A stretch of DNA of 64,000 bases from Dromiciops gliroides (Eukaryota; Chordata; Mammalia; Microbiotheria; Microbiotheriidae). The stretch spans positions 417,491,669 through 417,555,668 of the forward strand of contig NC_057862.1 in the NCBI RefSeq assembly GCF_019393635.1, read 5' to 3'. Below are positions 45,845-56,990 of the stretch, piece by piece. The first letter of the stretch is position 1. Each line of letters opens with the position of its first letter. Below the pieces are notes generated by a model that searched no databases, was not told where the DNA came from, and saw nothing but the letters and a program-made list of their open reading frames with translations. The translations under genes were made by a program, and so were the position numbers.

Positions 45845-47165
45845 TCATTTAGAGAAATATTAATTACTCATGGGTAGGCCAAGCCAACATAACAAAAATG
45901 ACAATACTGCCTACGTTAATTTACTTATTCAATGCCATACCCATCAAACAACCAAAGAATTACTTTATAGTGCTAGAAAAAATAATTAAATTCATCTGGA
46001 GGAACAAAAGGTCAAGAATATCAAGGTAATCAATGAACAAATGGGAAGGAAAAGGGCCTAGCATCACCAGATCTCAAACTATACTATGAAGACTGCAATC
46101 ATCAAATAATTTGGTGCTGGGTAAGAAAGAGAGATTGACCAGGGGAGCAGATTAGGTATACATTATATAGAAGGAAATGAACCTAGTGTTTGATAAACCC
46201 AAACATCCTAGCTACTGGGGCAAGAACTCTCTCTTCAACAAAAACTGTTGTGAAAACTGTTAAGTTGTCTGGTAGAAACTAGGTATAAGAAATTACCTTT
46301 CAGATCCATGGATAGAAGAAGAGTTCATGACCAAACCAGATATAAGAGAGACTCAATGGGGATAAAATTGATAATTTTGATTACATAAAGTTAAAAAGTT
46401 TTTGCACCAAAAAACCCCCCAGTGCAGCTAAAATTAGAAGTGGGAAACTGGAAAAAAAAATCTTTGTAGGGGCAGCTAGGTGGCGCAGTGGATAAAGCAC
46501 CGGCCCTGGATTCAGGAGGACCTAAATTCAAATCTGGCCTCAGACACTTGACACTTACTAGCTGTGTGACCCTGGGCAAGTCACTTAATCCCAATTGCCC
46601 TGCCCCCCCCCCCAAAAAAATCTTTGCAGCAAATTTCTTAAAGGTCTCAGCTCTAAGACACAGAGGGAACTGAATCAAATTTACCACTCCCCCCAAAAAA
46701 AGAACCATTTTTAAATTGATAAATGGTCAAAGGATATGAATAGGCAGTTTTCAGAAGAAGAAATCTAAGCTATCAATAGCCATATTTTTAAAATGCTCCA
46801 AATCACTAATAATTAGAGAAACAAAACAACCTTTATACCCATAAGATCAATGAAGATGACAAAAATGGAAAATGACAAATGCTGGAGGGGTTGTAGGAAA
46901 ACAGGTACACTAATGGACTGTTGGTAGAGCTGTGAATGAGTCCAAACATTATGGAAAGCAATTTGGAACTGTGTCCCCAAAGGTATTAAATTATGCATAC
47001 CCTTTGACCAGTGATACTACTACTAGATCTGTATCCCAAAGAGATCAAAGGAAGAAGGAAAGAACTCATATATACAAACATTTATAGCAGCTCTTTTTGT
47101 AGTGACAAAGAATTGGAAACTGAGGGGATGCCCATCAATTGGGGGAATGGCTGAACAAGTTATGG
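45845..47165 (+). mobile_element. L1 ORF2 3' portion with a nested SINE
   Basis: The sense strand keeps the C-terminal reverse-transcriptase region (CATCTGGAGGAACAAAAGGTC near 45994 and the CTTTTTGTAGTGACAAAGAAT block near 47092). The frame has several stops, so it is a dead copy. A SINE at 46467-46613 splits it. The same segment occurs antisense at 11180-11970. Confidence 0.85.
46467..46613 (+). mobile_element. WSINE1-like SINE nested in L1
   Basis: Full-length sense copy with an A/C-rich tail. The flanks share a 13-bp repeat (A-run plus TCTTTG, 46454-46466 and 46614-46626). Confidence 0.92.
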
Positions 47166-47169
47166 ACCA

Positions 47170-47460
47170 ATCAGAAGGCTGCTGTAGAAGTCCAGTAATA
47201 AGGTGATGAGTGGTTGCAGTATTAGAGGATAGAAAGGGACATGTACAAGATATGTTACAAAGGTAGAACTGGCAATGGAATGGTCAGAAGGGTTGCGAGT
47301 GAGTAGTCAAGGATAATACCTGGGTTGTGAGCCTGGTTGAATGGGAGGGAGGACTGTGGTACCCTGAGAGTAAAGGCAAAGTTAGGAAGAGGAAGGTTTG
47401 GTGGGATAATGAATTCAGTTTTTTGTTATTTGCCTAGATGCTTTCCCACAATTAGAAAAT
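47170..47460 (+). repeat. Ancient interspersed repeat, family not assigned
   Basis: The blocks CTGCTGTAGAAGTCCAGTAA, GATATGTTACAAAGGTAGAA and GGATAATACCTGGGTTGTGA follow the order of an old mammalian repeat. Another part of the same family seems to lie at 50940-51210. Confidence 0.45.
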
Positions 47461-47784
47461 GTAATTAATTAGAGAAGTGTAAATGTCAATTGGCATGTTG
47501 GACATGCTGAAGGGAACTAGAGAAAGGGACCTGGATTTGAATCCTAGCTCTGTTCCTTCTGAAATGGGTTAAATTCTAGGGCCCTCAGTGGGATCAGAGG
47601 TGGGAAAGAGGTGAGGCAGGAGATGAAGCCTCTCCATACATTATAGCTGAGAAAGGGTCAAGTTCTATCTGGTCTTAGCCACACCTATTTCTAGGATTTC
47701 TATAGTACTCCTATGTGATGTGGAGAGCTCCTAGGTGCAGAATTTTCAAACTCTGGGCTCTTTTGGGTCTCATTTATTAAGGGG

Positions 47785-47945
47785 TTTTTTTTGCTTTTTG
47801 TTTTTTTGTCGGGGCAATGAGGGTTAAGTGACTTGCCTAAGGTCACACAGCTAGTAAGTGTCAAGTATCTGAAGGTTGGATTTGAACTCAGGTCCTCCTG
47901 AATGCAGGGCCAGTGCTTTATCCACTGTACCACCTAGCAGCCCCT
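47785..47945 (-). mobile_element. WSINE1-like SINE
   Basis: Antisense copy with a T-rich tail complement. The flanks share an imperfect 11-bp repeat (47774-47784 and 47946-47956, one mismatch). Confidence 0.88.
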
Positions 47946-47956
47946 TTCTTAAGGGG

Positions 47957-49789
47957 CATTTTAAAAAAATTGTGAATAGCATATGGACCTCCTAAAAGAC
48001 AGATGTTCAAACAGGTTTTCAGGGCAGAGGGGCAGGATAAAGGATCTCCAGGCCACCTGTTGGATAACATTTGTGACTATCTCGGCTGGTTATCCAGAGA
48101 GTCTGACTCTGGCCCTCTCGATACTGTCCCCTGCCCCAACCCCTCCAACCCATCCACTATCTTTTCACTGAGATAACAGGGATTAAAATCAGTGAAGTGC
48201 TTCACTCCTAATTTGGAAAAAAAATGCCGGGCTGTCCTCATAGGTGGGCAAGAAAGGGGTCATTTCAGCACAAACATGTTTGGACAAGGCCCAGAGCACT
48301 GGGACTTCTGGACTGCTGTTTGCCTCCTATAAAACAAATGATCCCATGGGGCTTTAGTGATCCTCCCTGTCTCTAGGGCTAGCCAACATTCTTTCAGGGC
48401 TATGCCCTGGCCCGGCTTGGTTGTAGAGCCTCAATGGGAATCCTGTGGGACAGAAGTCAGGCTGAGAGGCACTGGCACAGGGACAGCTGAAGATGGAGTA
48501 CAGCCTCACCAGCAGGAAGATGCCAACCATCCTGGATGCTGGTGTATTCCCAAAGACTAAACTGATGGTGACTCATTAGGGCCAAGGGCCATCCAGCTCA
48601 GCCACAAAAAAAGAGGGGATACCAGGCACCCCTCCTTGTGGAAAGAGAACTATGGTGGGGACCAGAGTGGGGCCAGGTCTGGCAGCTACTCTTGGTTTTG
48701 CCATGAGATGTGAGACTTTAGGTGTTTCAGCTAACTTCTGTGGGCTCAGTTTTCTTACCCACTAAATGGGGCTTAAAATCCCTTTCCCAGCTAGGTCTCA
48801 GGGTTGCCAAAGGAGGCATTATAATTCCTCATGCCTGGACAGAGGTGTGCTCAGCTCAGCTCAGCTCCTCTCCAAGCTAAGCCACAAGGCAGGTGAGAAT
48901 CTTAAGAAGGTCCACTGCAAAGGAGACTGTGCAGGGCACAGCTGCTATTTAAAGAGGTTGCCCCTCGATAAGTAAGGATTCAAAAGGAAAAATACAGATG
49001 CTGTCTGGCAAAATGGTTCTTCCTGTTGCTGACTTCTCTGGGTGCTGCATGAAAACAAACAAACAAAAGCCCATGTCCCAAGTATTAAATCTGTTTCTGA
49101 TTTTCTTTTCCATCTCTGCTACTTTCAGACAATACATTCTTATATAACTCTCAGCTTAATAGCAGATAGGCTACTCCACATGTTGGTGATCTCATTCTGG
49201 ACTAGTAAATCACACCCTATTTTTTTTTAAACTTACAGGTAAGTGGGGATAGAGGTGGGGGTGGGCAGGGGAGGGCAGGAAAACCACCAAAGCCTTGTTG
49301 GTTTTCCTTCAAGTTTGGTTTTCCTTCAAGTAAAATGTAAGTTTCTTGAGCTCAGATATATATATATATATGTGTGTGTGTATATATATATGTATATATA
49401 TGTATATATATATTGCCTTTGTGAGCCCAGTGCATTCATAACAAGTGATTATTAAAGCCATCTCTGGACAGAGAGCCAGAATATAAACCACCAAGTGCGA
49501 GGTATAGATGTGAGACTTCCCTGACTATCCCATGACTCCTCAGTGGTCCCAAGAACTCTCCCCACTGCTGAAACCAGGGCCTAGTCTGATCCAACCGGCC
49601 AAATCTATCGACAGAAATCATTTTTGCTAGCTAGAGTCTGGGAGCGCCAGCTTCTCAGTCACATTTGAGGTCAGCCTGATTTTCTTTTGGAGAGGATGCC
49701 CTTCGGCCTTCAGCTCTTCTTAATCTTGAGTCCTGCCCTTCCCCATGCCAATAGCTATCTTTGCTTTCTGATGTCTGACAAAATTGAGG
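47957..49789. other. PEPD intron segment with a TA/TG microsatellite
   Basis: A TATA/TGTG array lies at about 49357-49413, and MIR-like words at about 48690-48785. No exon or RNA gene is supported. Confidence 0.5.
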
Positions 49790-50107
49790 CCATTTGAGAA
49801 TCTGTTTCTTCCATTCTTTTCATCTCACAATCCCTTGATTTGGCTGTCCCACTCTCCTCCTTTCTCCTGGTCTCTGACAATGACCCTTTTCCTTCCCAAA
49901 GCCAACTGTTTTATTTGTGCCCTTGAAATCATCTTCTCTAGCAGACTGCAGATTTCCTCACTCTGAAACATTTGACCTCTCTATTAGCTCCTTTTTTACT
50001 GCTTGTCTTTGACTCTGGAGGAGAAAATGAAGCCCAGCTCTGCCTCACCTAAATCCAATTCACAAGCAAGTAAAAATATCACCCTTGTGATGTTACCATT
50101 CCTCTTC

Positions 50108-50268
50108 TTTTTTTTGTTTAATTTTTAATTTTTTCGGGGCAATGAGGGATAAGTGACTTGCCCAGGGTCACACAGCTAGTACGTGTCAAGTGTCTGAGAC
50201 CAGATTTGAACTCAGGTCCTCCTGAATCCACGGCCGGTGCTTTACCCACTGCGCCATCTAGCTTCTCC
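50108..50268 (-). mobile_element. WSINE1-like SINE nested in the unassigned repeat
   Basis: Antisense copy with its head complement ending CATCTAGCTTCTCC. The target duplication is diverged (CCTCTTC words on both sides). Confidence 0.88.
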
Positions 50269-50295
50269 TACTGGTCCTCTTCAAGAATGAAGAAT

Positions 50296-50444
50296 GGGGG
50301 CAGCTGGGTGGCACAGTAGATAGAGCACCAGCCTTGGATTCAGGAGGACCTGAGTTCAAATCCGGCCTCAGACACTTAACACTTACTAGCTGTGTGACCC
50401 TGGGCAAGTCACTTAACCCCAATTGCCTCAATTAAAAAAAAAAA
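50296..50444 (+). mobile_element. WSINE1-like SINE nested in the unassigned repeat
   Basis: Sense copy with a poly(A) tail. It is flanked by AAGAATGAA words (about 50283-50294 and 50444-50455) that fit a target duplication. Confidence 0.9.
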
Positions 50445-51600
50445 AGAATGAATAACAAACCAACCAACCCAAGTCTTTCTTGTTCTTAAAAAAAACCCAA
50501 AACCCAAAACATTCAGTAGACCCTACTATTTCCTCAGACAGTCATCCTAGATCTCACCTCCCTTTCTCACAAACTCCTTAAAAATGTTTTCTATATCTGA
50601 TGCCTCCTTTCTTGTCTCTCATTTACTCCTCGACCCTTTATAATCTGGCTTCCATCCTTGCCCCTCATACTTTTTGATCTATCTCCTTTATTTGATACAG
50701 TTGACCACCCTTTCCTCTTGGTTATTCACCTCTCTAAGTTTTTTCTGGTGCTCTTTTTCTCTGTCTGATCACTCCTCATTTTTATTTGCTGGCTCATTAT
50801 CCATATCATAGAAACAGGAAGGCGGGCAGAAGGTAGAAGGTAGTTCGGCAAGATTTAGCAAATGATTAGATATAAGGGGTGAGAAAGCATGACCTAAAAG
50901 ACTAGAAATCCTTTCCTTCATCCTTTCACCATTGGGAGGTGGCTTTGACAAAAATAGGCAAGTCTGGAAGAGGGAAGGGTTTGAGGGAAAGGCTGATTTC
51001 AGTCTTGGACATGTTAAGTTTGAGATGTTTCTGGGATATCTAGTTCATAATGTTCAAGAGGTAAGTGGTGATTCGTGACTGAAACTCAAGAGAAAGACTA
51101 GGGCTAGATCTGAGTCATTTGCATTGAGTAAATGCATTGGGGCTGATGAAGTTATCAAGAAAGAGGCTGTAGAGGAAGAAGAGAGAGAAAAGGGCCTAGG
51201 ATAGAAATTTGAAGAACATTTCTCATCTCTGATCCCCTTCTCTTCCCATATATGTGATGCTACCCTGGTTCAGCCCCTTGTCACCTCTAGCCTAGATGAT
51301 GGTCACAGCTTCCTGATTTGCCACCCTTCCTCACCTCTTATCCCACTCTAGTTCATCCACCATGCTGCTGTTAACGTGATGTTCCTTAAGCACTCAGAAC
51401 TAACCATATCCTTCCTCTACACAACCACATCCAGAAGCTTCCTATTGCTTCTAGGAGAAAGCAGAATGACTCTGTTTAGCTTTTAAAGCTCTACACAACT
51501 TGGCCCCAATCTACCTTTCATGTCTCAAAGGATATTTCTCCCTCTTCTGTACTCTGGGATCTAGTCAAACTGGCCTTATTGAATTACTGATGTTCCCACA

Positions 51601-52744
51601 TTGGAGAAACCCATGGGACTCAGGCAGAAGAATGCAAACAGATCGATGGGGTAGATGGGCAATGACAGGCTTTTCCAAGTTTGGCACATGGACTTTCAGG
51701 AGAGCCTGGGGTATAGTTCTAAGTAGCAAGGGTACCCCTAAACCTGATCCCCCACTCATCCCCTAGGAACTGTCTGGCAGGGGTCAAAGAGCTGTGTGTC
51801 ATGGCCCATTCTCCCCAAGCCTTGTGCCATCCACCTAAGAAGCCTTTAGTCAGCTCTGAGCTCTCCTTGTTCCTGTGAAAATAATCAATCACCAAAGGGA
51901 AGAAATAGTCCTTTGGCCATGTTTCTCATTGGGATACTGACTGGCTTTCGGGAGGCCAGGAACCACCACTTTTTACCAGTTACCAACAAGGAAGCAAAGG
52001 CCAGTCAGTTGCTTGAGTTAGCACTTGCTTCTGTTTCTGGCACTTTCCAGGAAAACCAAGGCTCCCTGTGTGTCCTGTCCACTCTCCACCCCATGCTGGC
52101 CCCAACACACAGACGTGCATGCAAAAACCCTTTTCCTTCTGGAGAAGTGTAGGACAGAGAAACAGCCATAACATTTATCAGCAGGTTCTCAGACCCCACC
52201 AAAGACATAAGAACCACAGAATCAAAGCAAGTCCAGAGACAAGTTCCTCCTGACCGTGGACCCCCCCTGTGCTTCCTAACAATACCCTGGGAGAATCAGC
52301 ACTGTGAGCAGCCTCAGAGAATGTGTATCCAATCCGTTTGTGCCACTGGCCTCCCTTCTACTCGATCTCCAACCAGGGGCTATCCAGCTTCAGCCTGAAG
52401 ATCTTAGTGATAAAGAACCCATTAAATCCCTCAAAGACAACTGTAATTGTCAGTTTTTCTTTATGTCAAATAAAAATTGACTTCCTTGCAAACTCTGCCT
52501 TCTAGTTTTGTCCTCTGGGGTCAAGCAATCCTATCTAATCCCTCTTCCATGATAGGCCTTTTGATCCCTTAAGACAACTATCATGGACCCCATAAACTGC
52601 CCCTTCTTTCCCCCAGGGCCCCAGATCCTCCAGGAGGTGAGGCGATAAAGCAGAACCACAGGGGCAGGTTCTCTCAGTCCTTTATCCCCCCAAACCCTGA
52701 CTCTCTCTGGTATGTTTCCGATCCCCTTCCAGCTCCTCCTCTAC
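51601..52744. other. PEPD intron end next to the 52.8-kb exon
   Basis: No recognised repeat and no additional exon are seen. The ORFs here lack homology I can recognise. Confidence 0.5.
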
Positions 52745-52893
52745 CTGGTTTGATGGCATTCATGACAGCTCGGGAGGATCTCAGCACAGCTTCGTAGATG
52801 GCCTTCTGGTCAGGGGTGAATTTCCCATTAGCAGGGAAGGTGCAGGTGATATCGGATGAGAAACAGTAGTATTCACCTCCCATGTCAAACAAG
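52745..52893 (-). CDS. PEPD: Prolidase coding exon with the metal ligands Asp276 and Asp287
   Basis: The exon is 149 nt: one base to complete a split codon (Cys in human), 49 full codons L274 to P322 (human numbering), and one base of the next Gly codon. It contains F-D-M-G-G-E-Y-Y with Asp276 and S-S-D-I-T with Asp287, the paired aspartates that hold both metals in the known enzyme. The A-N-G-K-F-T and [11 protein letters not shown] blocks are also conserved. The acceptor is TTTCTCAG (AG at 52895-52894) and the donor is GTAGAG at 52744-52739. The open frame crosses the exon. It would be exon 12 by human count. Confidence 0.96.
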
Positions 52894-53253
52894 CTGAGAA
52901 AGGACAAGAGAAATAAGAGATTATACAGGAGGCTTGGAGAAATCTCACACCCACCCCTTAATACCTGCCACGGCTGGCCCCTTTTTACCCACCCAAAATT
53001 TTATCACTTGAACAATTTAGTCACTGACTTGGGTCTCAGCATGACACATTCCTCCTGCTTTTCTCCTTTGTCTTTTATTCCCTGATCACACAATGGGTAG
53101 GGAAATTGAAAGAGGGGACATTCCAGCTGACCCACTGTCATCACAGCGGGGCAGCATGGGTGAGAACTGAGTAGTGTTTGACTATTCACACTACTGGGTA
53201 TACTGGAGGCTGGGCAGGCTAGTCATGCTCATAGATAACTGGGCATCCATCTA

Positions 53254-53760
53254 TGGCGTGAGAAAATAATAGGGTTTTGGGAATGCCTAAAGGCCCCCCT
53301 TGAGGGGATTGACTGGATTGACTGACTTCACTGATTAACTCACTCAAAGTTAATACAATTACAACCACACCTGCCTGGTCCTCAAGAGGGTGTGTTCTCC
53401 GAGGGCATGAACTCTGACTTCAACACGAGACCACCCTCAAGTCCAGTAAACCAACAGATTTGCATGATGTTAGTGCATTAGCTTGAAGCAGTGTGTAAGG
53501 ACCACCTCTCCTCCGGACCGGAAAAGGCTTCCACAGGAAGTTATTCTCAGTTAGACTCTCTCAGGTGCTCTTGGTGGCAGAGGACTTGGAGGAAGAAGCA
53601 GGTCAGGCTGAGCTCTATTCTCTCCTCTAGGCTAGATAGGCCTTTTCTTAACTTTGAGAGACATGTACACTCTCTTTACTAATATTTAATACACTTTAAT
53701 AAATGTTAATGCCCCCAAACTGGTGCTGAAGTTTCTAATTTATATGTAACAACTATATTA
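53254..53760 (+). mobile_element. Solo LTR-like element (family 1, copy B)
   Basis: It shares with copy A (30396-30872) the opening GTGAGAAAATAATAGGG, the GCTTGAAGCAGTGTGTAA word, the GTGGCAGAGGACTTG word and an AATAAA at 53698-53703. The TATA-like word is diverged here (GGAAAAGGCTTCC). No internal genes adjoin it. Confidence 0.6.
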
Positions 53761-55470
53761 GGAACCCCAGCTAATTGTCCCCCAAACTTGGGACAGAAAT
53801 AAGGTGACCACATATAGTTTTTTACATGCCACAATGGGCATTTATGTAGCAAGAACAACTTTCCATCATCATGAATGTAATCTCAACCAAAATGAAGACA
53901 GTCATTTCTGTAGGGACAGCACTGGGCCTAGAGTCAGAGCACCTGGACATTAATAGGAGTGGTCAGTACACTTGTCTGGCTGACAGCATGTGACATAGGA
54001 AGGGCTTCCTCTCCTCTCCACTGAGGGCTAGTGGGGCAGGAGCAAGCAGGGTCAGACTGACCTGGTTGTGGCTTCAGTTCTGCTGCTATGAAAATGGAGG
54101 GGACTGTGTTCAAGTGACCTATGCTCCTGCCTGGAACCCCCACGCCATGTGTGACCCCAGGCCTCCCAGGCCCCGGGCCAGAGAGCCTTATGTTGAACAA
54201 ATCCTTTGTGCACAGCTCCCTGAGGAGACATTCATCCCCTGGACTGGCAGGCGGCCCTCCAGGCCACTCTGGTCATGGATTACTCACTCCAGGAGAGGGA
54301 GAAAGGGCAGGCCAAGCAGAGCATTGGCCATCTTGGACCCCACAGTCATCTAAGTAGACTTAAGGACTGGGACCAGGGTTGTGCCTAGGCACCTTTGCAT
54401 ATACATCACAAGGCTGCAGAAGCATTTCTACTTCCAGCCACCACAGTTCTCCATGGCCAATAGGTCTAAAAACCAAGAACTATTATTTTCTGCAAAGCCA
54501 TAGTACTTTTCACAGAATCTTGCACAATAGGTGCCCCTTGAAATACTTGCTGAGTGAGAGGAAGCCAAGCCCCTCACCCCACCCCCTGCCTAACAAGCTC
54601 CCCACAAGCTGGAACACTTAGAGGCTCAAAGCAACTTCTTTCAGGGGAAGGGTGTTTTGGTGGAGAAACTGACGAGGCTCAGATCTCCACTGTCGTACTA
54701 GTAATCCTGGTTCTAGGCAAGGACATGGTTTAGAGACTTAGGCTGGGAAATTGGGAGAAGGCTGTCTTCTAGAAGAGACCCCTCTCAGGGGACCAGCCCC
54801 TCTTCCCTTCAGGGTATGGGGACAGGTTCATCCTATAAGCAGGCTGGCAAAGTGAAGGGAGGGCCAGGAGCTGGGCGAAGAGGAGGAGTTCCAGCCATAT
54901 CCCCATCCCCGGGGCATACTGTGGTGGAAGGAATATTTGAAATATGAATGTGTTCTCTCGCTGTGGAATCTTGGCAAGTTTTGCTCTATCCAGTGTAGCC
55001 TCCCCCCAGGGCTGGGAGTGACTGGGACGACTATGGGACTGTTCAGGAGCAGGAATGTGGCAACCCCATACCACAAAGAGGATGATGGCTCCCTGTGTTG
55101 GGTAAACCTCTGTTTCCCCTGACTCCATACATCCTGTGAACTCTAATCCCCATTCTCTCTCTCTCTCTCCTTGGAAGTCTGCATCCTGCACAATCCAAGA
55201 CAATAAAGGGGAGCATTTCAGCGAATTTTTCAGGATCAGGGGACAAAAATTGCTAAGAGAAAGGAAATGGGTAAGGGGGCAAGAATCTAAAGGATATAGA
55301 GGCCTTAAAATACAGCAAACTTTTATTAACACATTTAGTGGATAAGAGAGCAGACCCTACTCTGATGGGACTTACAGAAGGAGGACAGGACAAGGCGCCG
55401 ACATAGAGAACCAGAACACATACCAGCTCTAACCACACAACCCTAGCTAGACGGTTATATCTATATGACT
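53761..55470. other. PEPD intron segment, no gene seen
   Basis: No recognised repeat or exon. A 187-codon open frame at 54769-55332 on the minus strand has no recognisable homology and was not called. Confidence 0.5.
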
Positions 55471-55524
55471 ATATCTATCTATCTATCTATCTTATCCATA
55501 CACACACACACACACACACACACA
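55471..55524. repeat. (TATC)n-(CA)n compound microsatellite
   Basis: TATC units at 55471-55493 are followed within a few bases by a CA run at 55499-55524. Confidence 0.95.
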
Positions 55525-56145
55525 AATAAAACAATAGCTATACACATAACATAGCATAAACAATGGAATTCTTTAGAAATCCCCCCATACTGGTTAGGGA
55601 AGGAATACTGAGGAAGACCTTAAGAGGTGGAGACCACCATGCCCACTCTCAAAGGATAACCACTGCTAGTGTCATAACTATGTTGCTGGCAGGCTAATCA
55701 AGGTCACAAGTAACTGACTGTTGATCCATCCTCATGATAGAAAAAACCAATTTTCATTGCTGAGCACCTAACTTCAACGGAAATAAAGGCAGCATGTTTC
55801 AGGAGGGAAAACACTGCTTCTGGAGTCAGAGCACCTGGGTTCAAAGCTACCTGTGTGACTTTGGGCAAGCCCCAATGACGAGGGAGTTGGATCAGATAGG
55901 CTCTCAGGTTGCTTCTAGTTATAAATGATACTGCGGTCTTATGATGAAATGGGGTGTGTGGGGGGGGGGAAGAAGAGTGAACACAATGCAAGCTTAGCCA
56001 CAGACTCATCATGGATAAAAGACTTGAGATCTATGAAGGGGGATCATTATGTGCCAACATCAGAGAAGAGCCAACAAGCTTTTGAGAATCCCAGAGTGTC
56101 TCCAGTAACCTCAGGCCACCCTTAATTCCATAGTTTCCAGTCACT
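55525..56145. other. PEPD intron segment with a MIR-like fossil
   Basis: A sense MIR-like piece lies at about 55790-55950 (AGTCAGAGCACCTGGGTTCA, then a GTGTGACTTTGGGCAAG block). No exon is seen. Confidence 0.5.
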
Positions 56146-56300
56146 GGGGCAGCTAGGTGGTGCAGTGGATAAAGCACTGGCCCTGGATTCAGGAGGACCT
56201 GAGTTCAAACCCAGCCCCAGACACTTGACACTAGCTGTGTGACCTTGGGAAAGTCATTTAACCCTCACTCCCAAAAAACCAAACAAAAACAAAAAACAGA
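56146..56300 (+). mobile_element. WSINE1-like SINE
   Basis: Sense copy (GGGGCAGCTAGGTGGTGCAG head) with a short internal deletion, like the copy at 8023, and an A-rich tail. A clear target duplication was not seen. Confidence 0.88.
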
Positions 56301-56639
56301 CTTATCACCAAGACTCATAAATATGTCTACAGAATGATCAGGAGGACAAACCCAGAGTGGGGTATCTGTGTATGACAAAGAGGTGTAACTCTGGTAACTA
56401 GCTCCTCCTTTCAAGAATGACAAAGGCAAACTCATCAGCAATCAAAGACTCCTACTCCCATCTTCACTTTTTGACTGAGCTCCTGGCCTGGAAACGCAAG
56501 GCAGAAGTGAGGAAAATAGATCACTATTGATACCTGGGACATGCCACCTAAGTATGATAACCACTATTATGAAGAAAGCCTACCCGAGGTTCACCTGCCT
56601 ACAGGGCCACTGGGCATCTAGGGACCAGCAGAATGATTA

Positions 56640-56990
56640 CAGCCGATGTGTCAGGTGTGCGGGTCTAGCAGAACTGTTTACTGCTGGGCAATAAGCTAAC
56701 TGACCTTCAACAATTAAGAGAACATTAAGGCTAAGTGGAGCCCCAGGGCACAGCTGGCACTGGATTCTTGGCGCTAATCCAATCAGCCCTTGGGCTATAT
56801 GACATGGCGCCTCTGTCTGGGGGGCAAAAACCATAATTTTCTAATTATCTTATGATATCATTCTAATTAGTTAATTGCCAAATTATAAAGCAACCGAAAG
56901 CAAAATGGATTCTGTGATAGGGCAGTTACTCACACTTGAACTAGTATGCCAAGGATTCTCTTCTGGTTATTTCAGAGGTCTTCTGAAATG
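56640..56990. other. Possible conserved non-coding element with clustered TAAT sites
   Basis: No repeat signature. It holds a CCAATCAGC box near 56777 and a run of homeodomain-type TAAT/ATTA words (about 56833-56890). The density is far above that of the flanks. Function is inference. Confidence 0.35.

Larger units (their letters stand above)
50008..50460 (+). repeat. Unassigned interspersed repeat (type B copy) split by two SINEs
   Basis: GACTCTGGAGGAGAAAATGA, then CCTCACCTAAATCCAATTCA, matches the copy at 27718-27890. After the first SINE the repeat resumes with GGTCCTCTTCAAGAATGAAG, and after the second with AAGAATGAATAACAAACC. Confidence 0.55.
49790..51600 (+). mobile_element. L2/CR1-type LINE in pieces with nested inserts
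   Basis: Three LINE pieces can be ordered: 49790-50005, 50500-50780 and 51210-51600, the last containing AGCCTAGATGATGGTCACAG and AGCTCTACACAACTTGGCCCC. Between them lie an unassigned repeat, two SINEs and an ancient repeat. No open coding frame survives. Confidence 0.6.
25281..52744 (-). other. PEPD: PEPD intron (about 27.5 kb)
   Basis: The donor is GTAGAG at 52744-52739 and the acceptor AG is at 25282-25281. I searched the intron for further PEPD exons and saw none. None is expected, since the flanking exons join in frame (split Gly codon) with human spacing. Its contents are listed as separate features: SINEs, L1, L2, LTRs and microsatellites. Confidence 0.85.

Noticed and set aside
46391..46708. 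Open frames with a GLSDLPRVTQLVSVKCLRPDL-like peptide, recurring across the window
   Set aside because: The peptide comes from translating the common SINE in one frame; every copy gives it. It is not a protein family.
30396..53760. A provirus bounded by the two related LTRs
   Set aside because: The 22 kb between them contains PEPD intron with unrelated repeats and a different LTR, and no retroviral coding remains. They are separate solo LTRs.
54769..55332. 187-codon open frame on the - strand
   Set aside because: No recognisable domain, no splice context that fits PEPD, and overlapping frames on the other strand.
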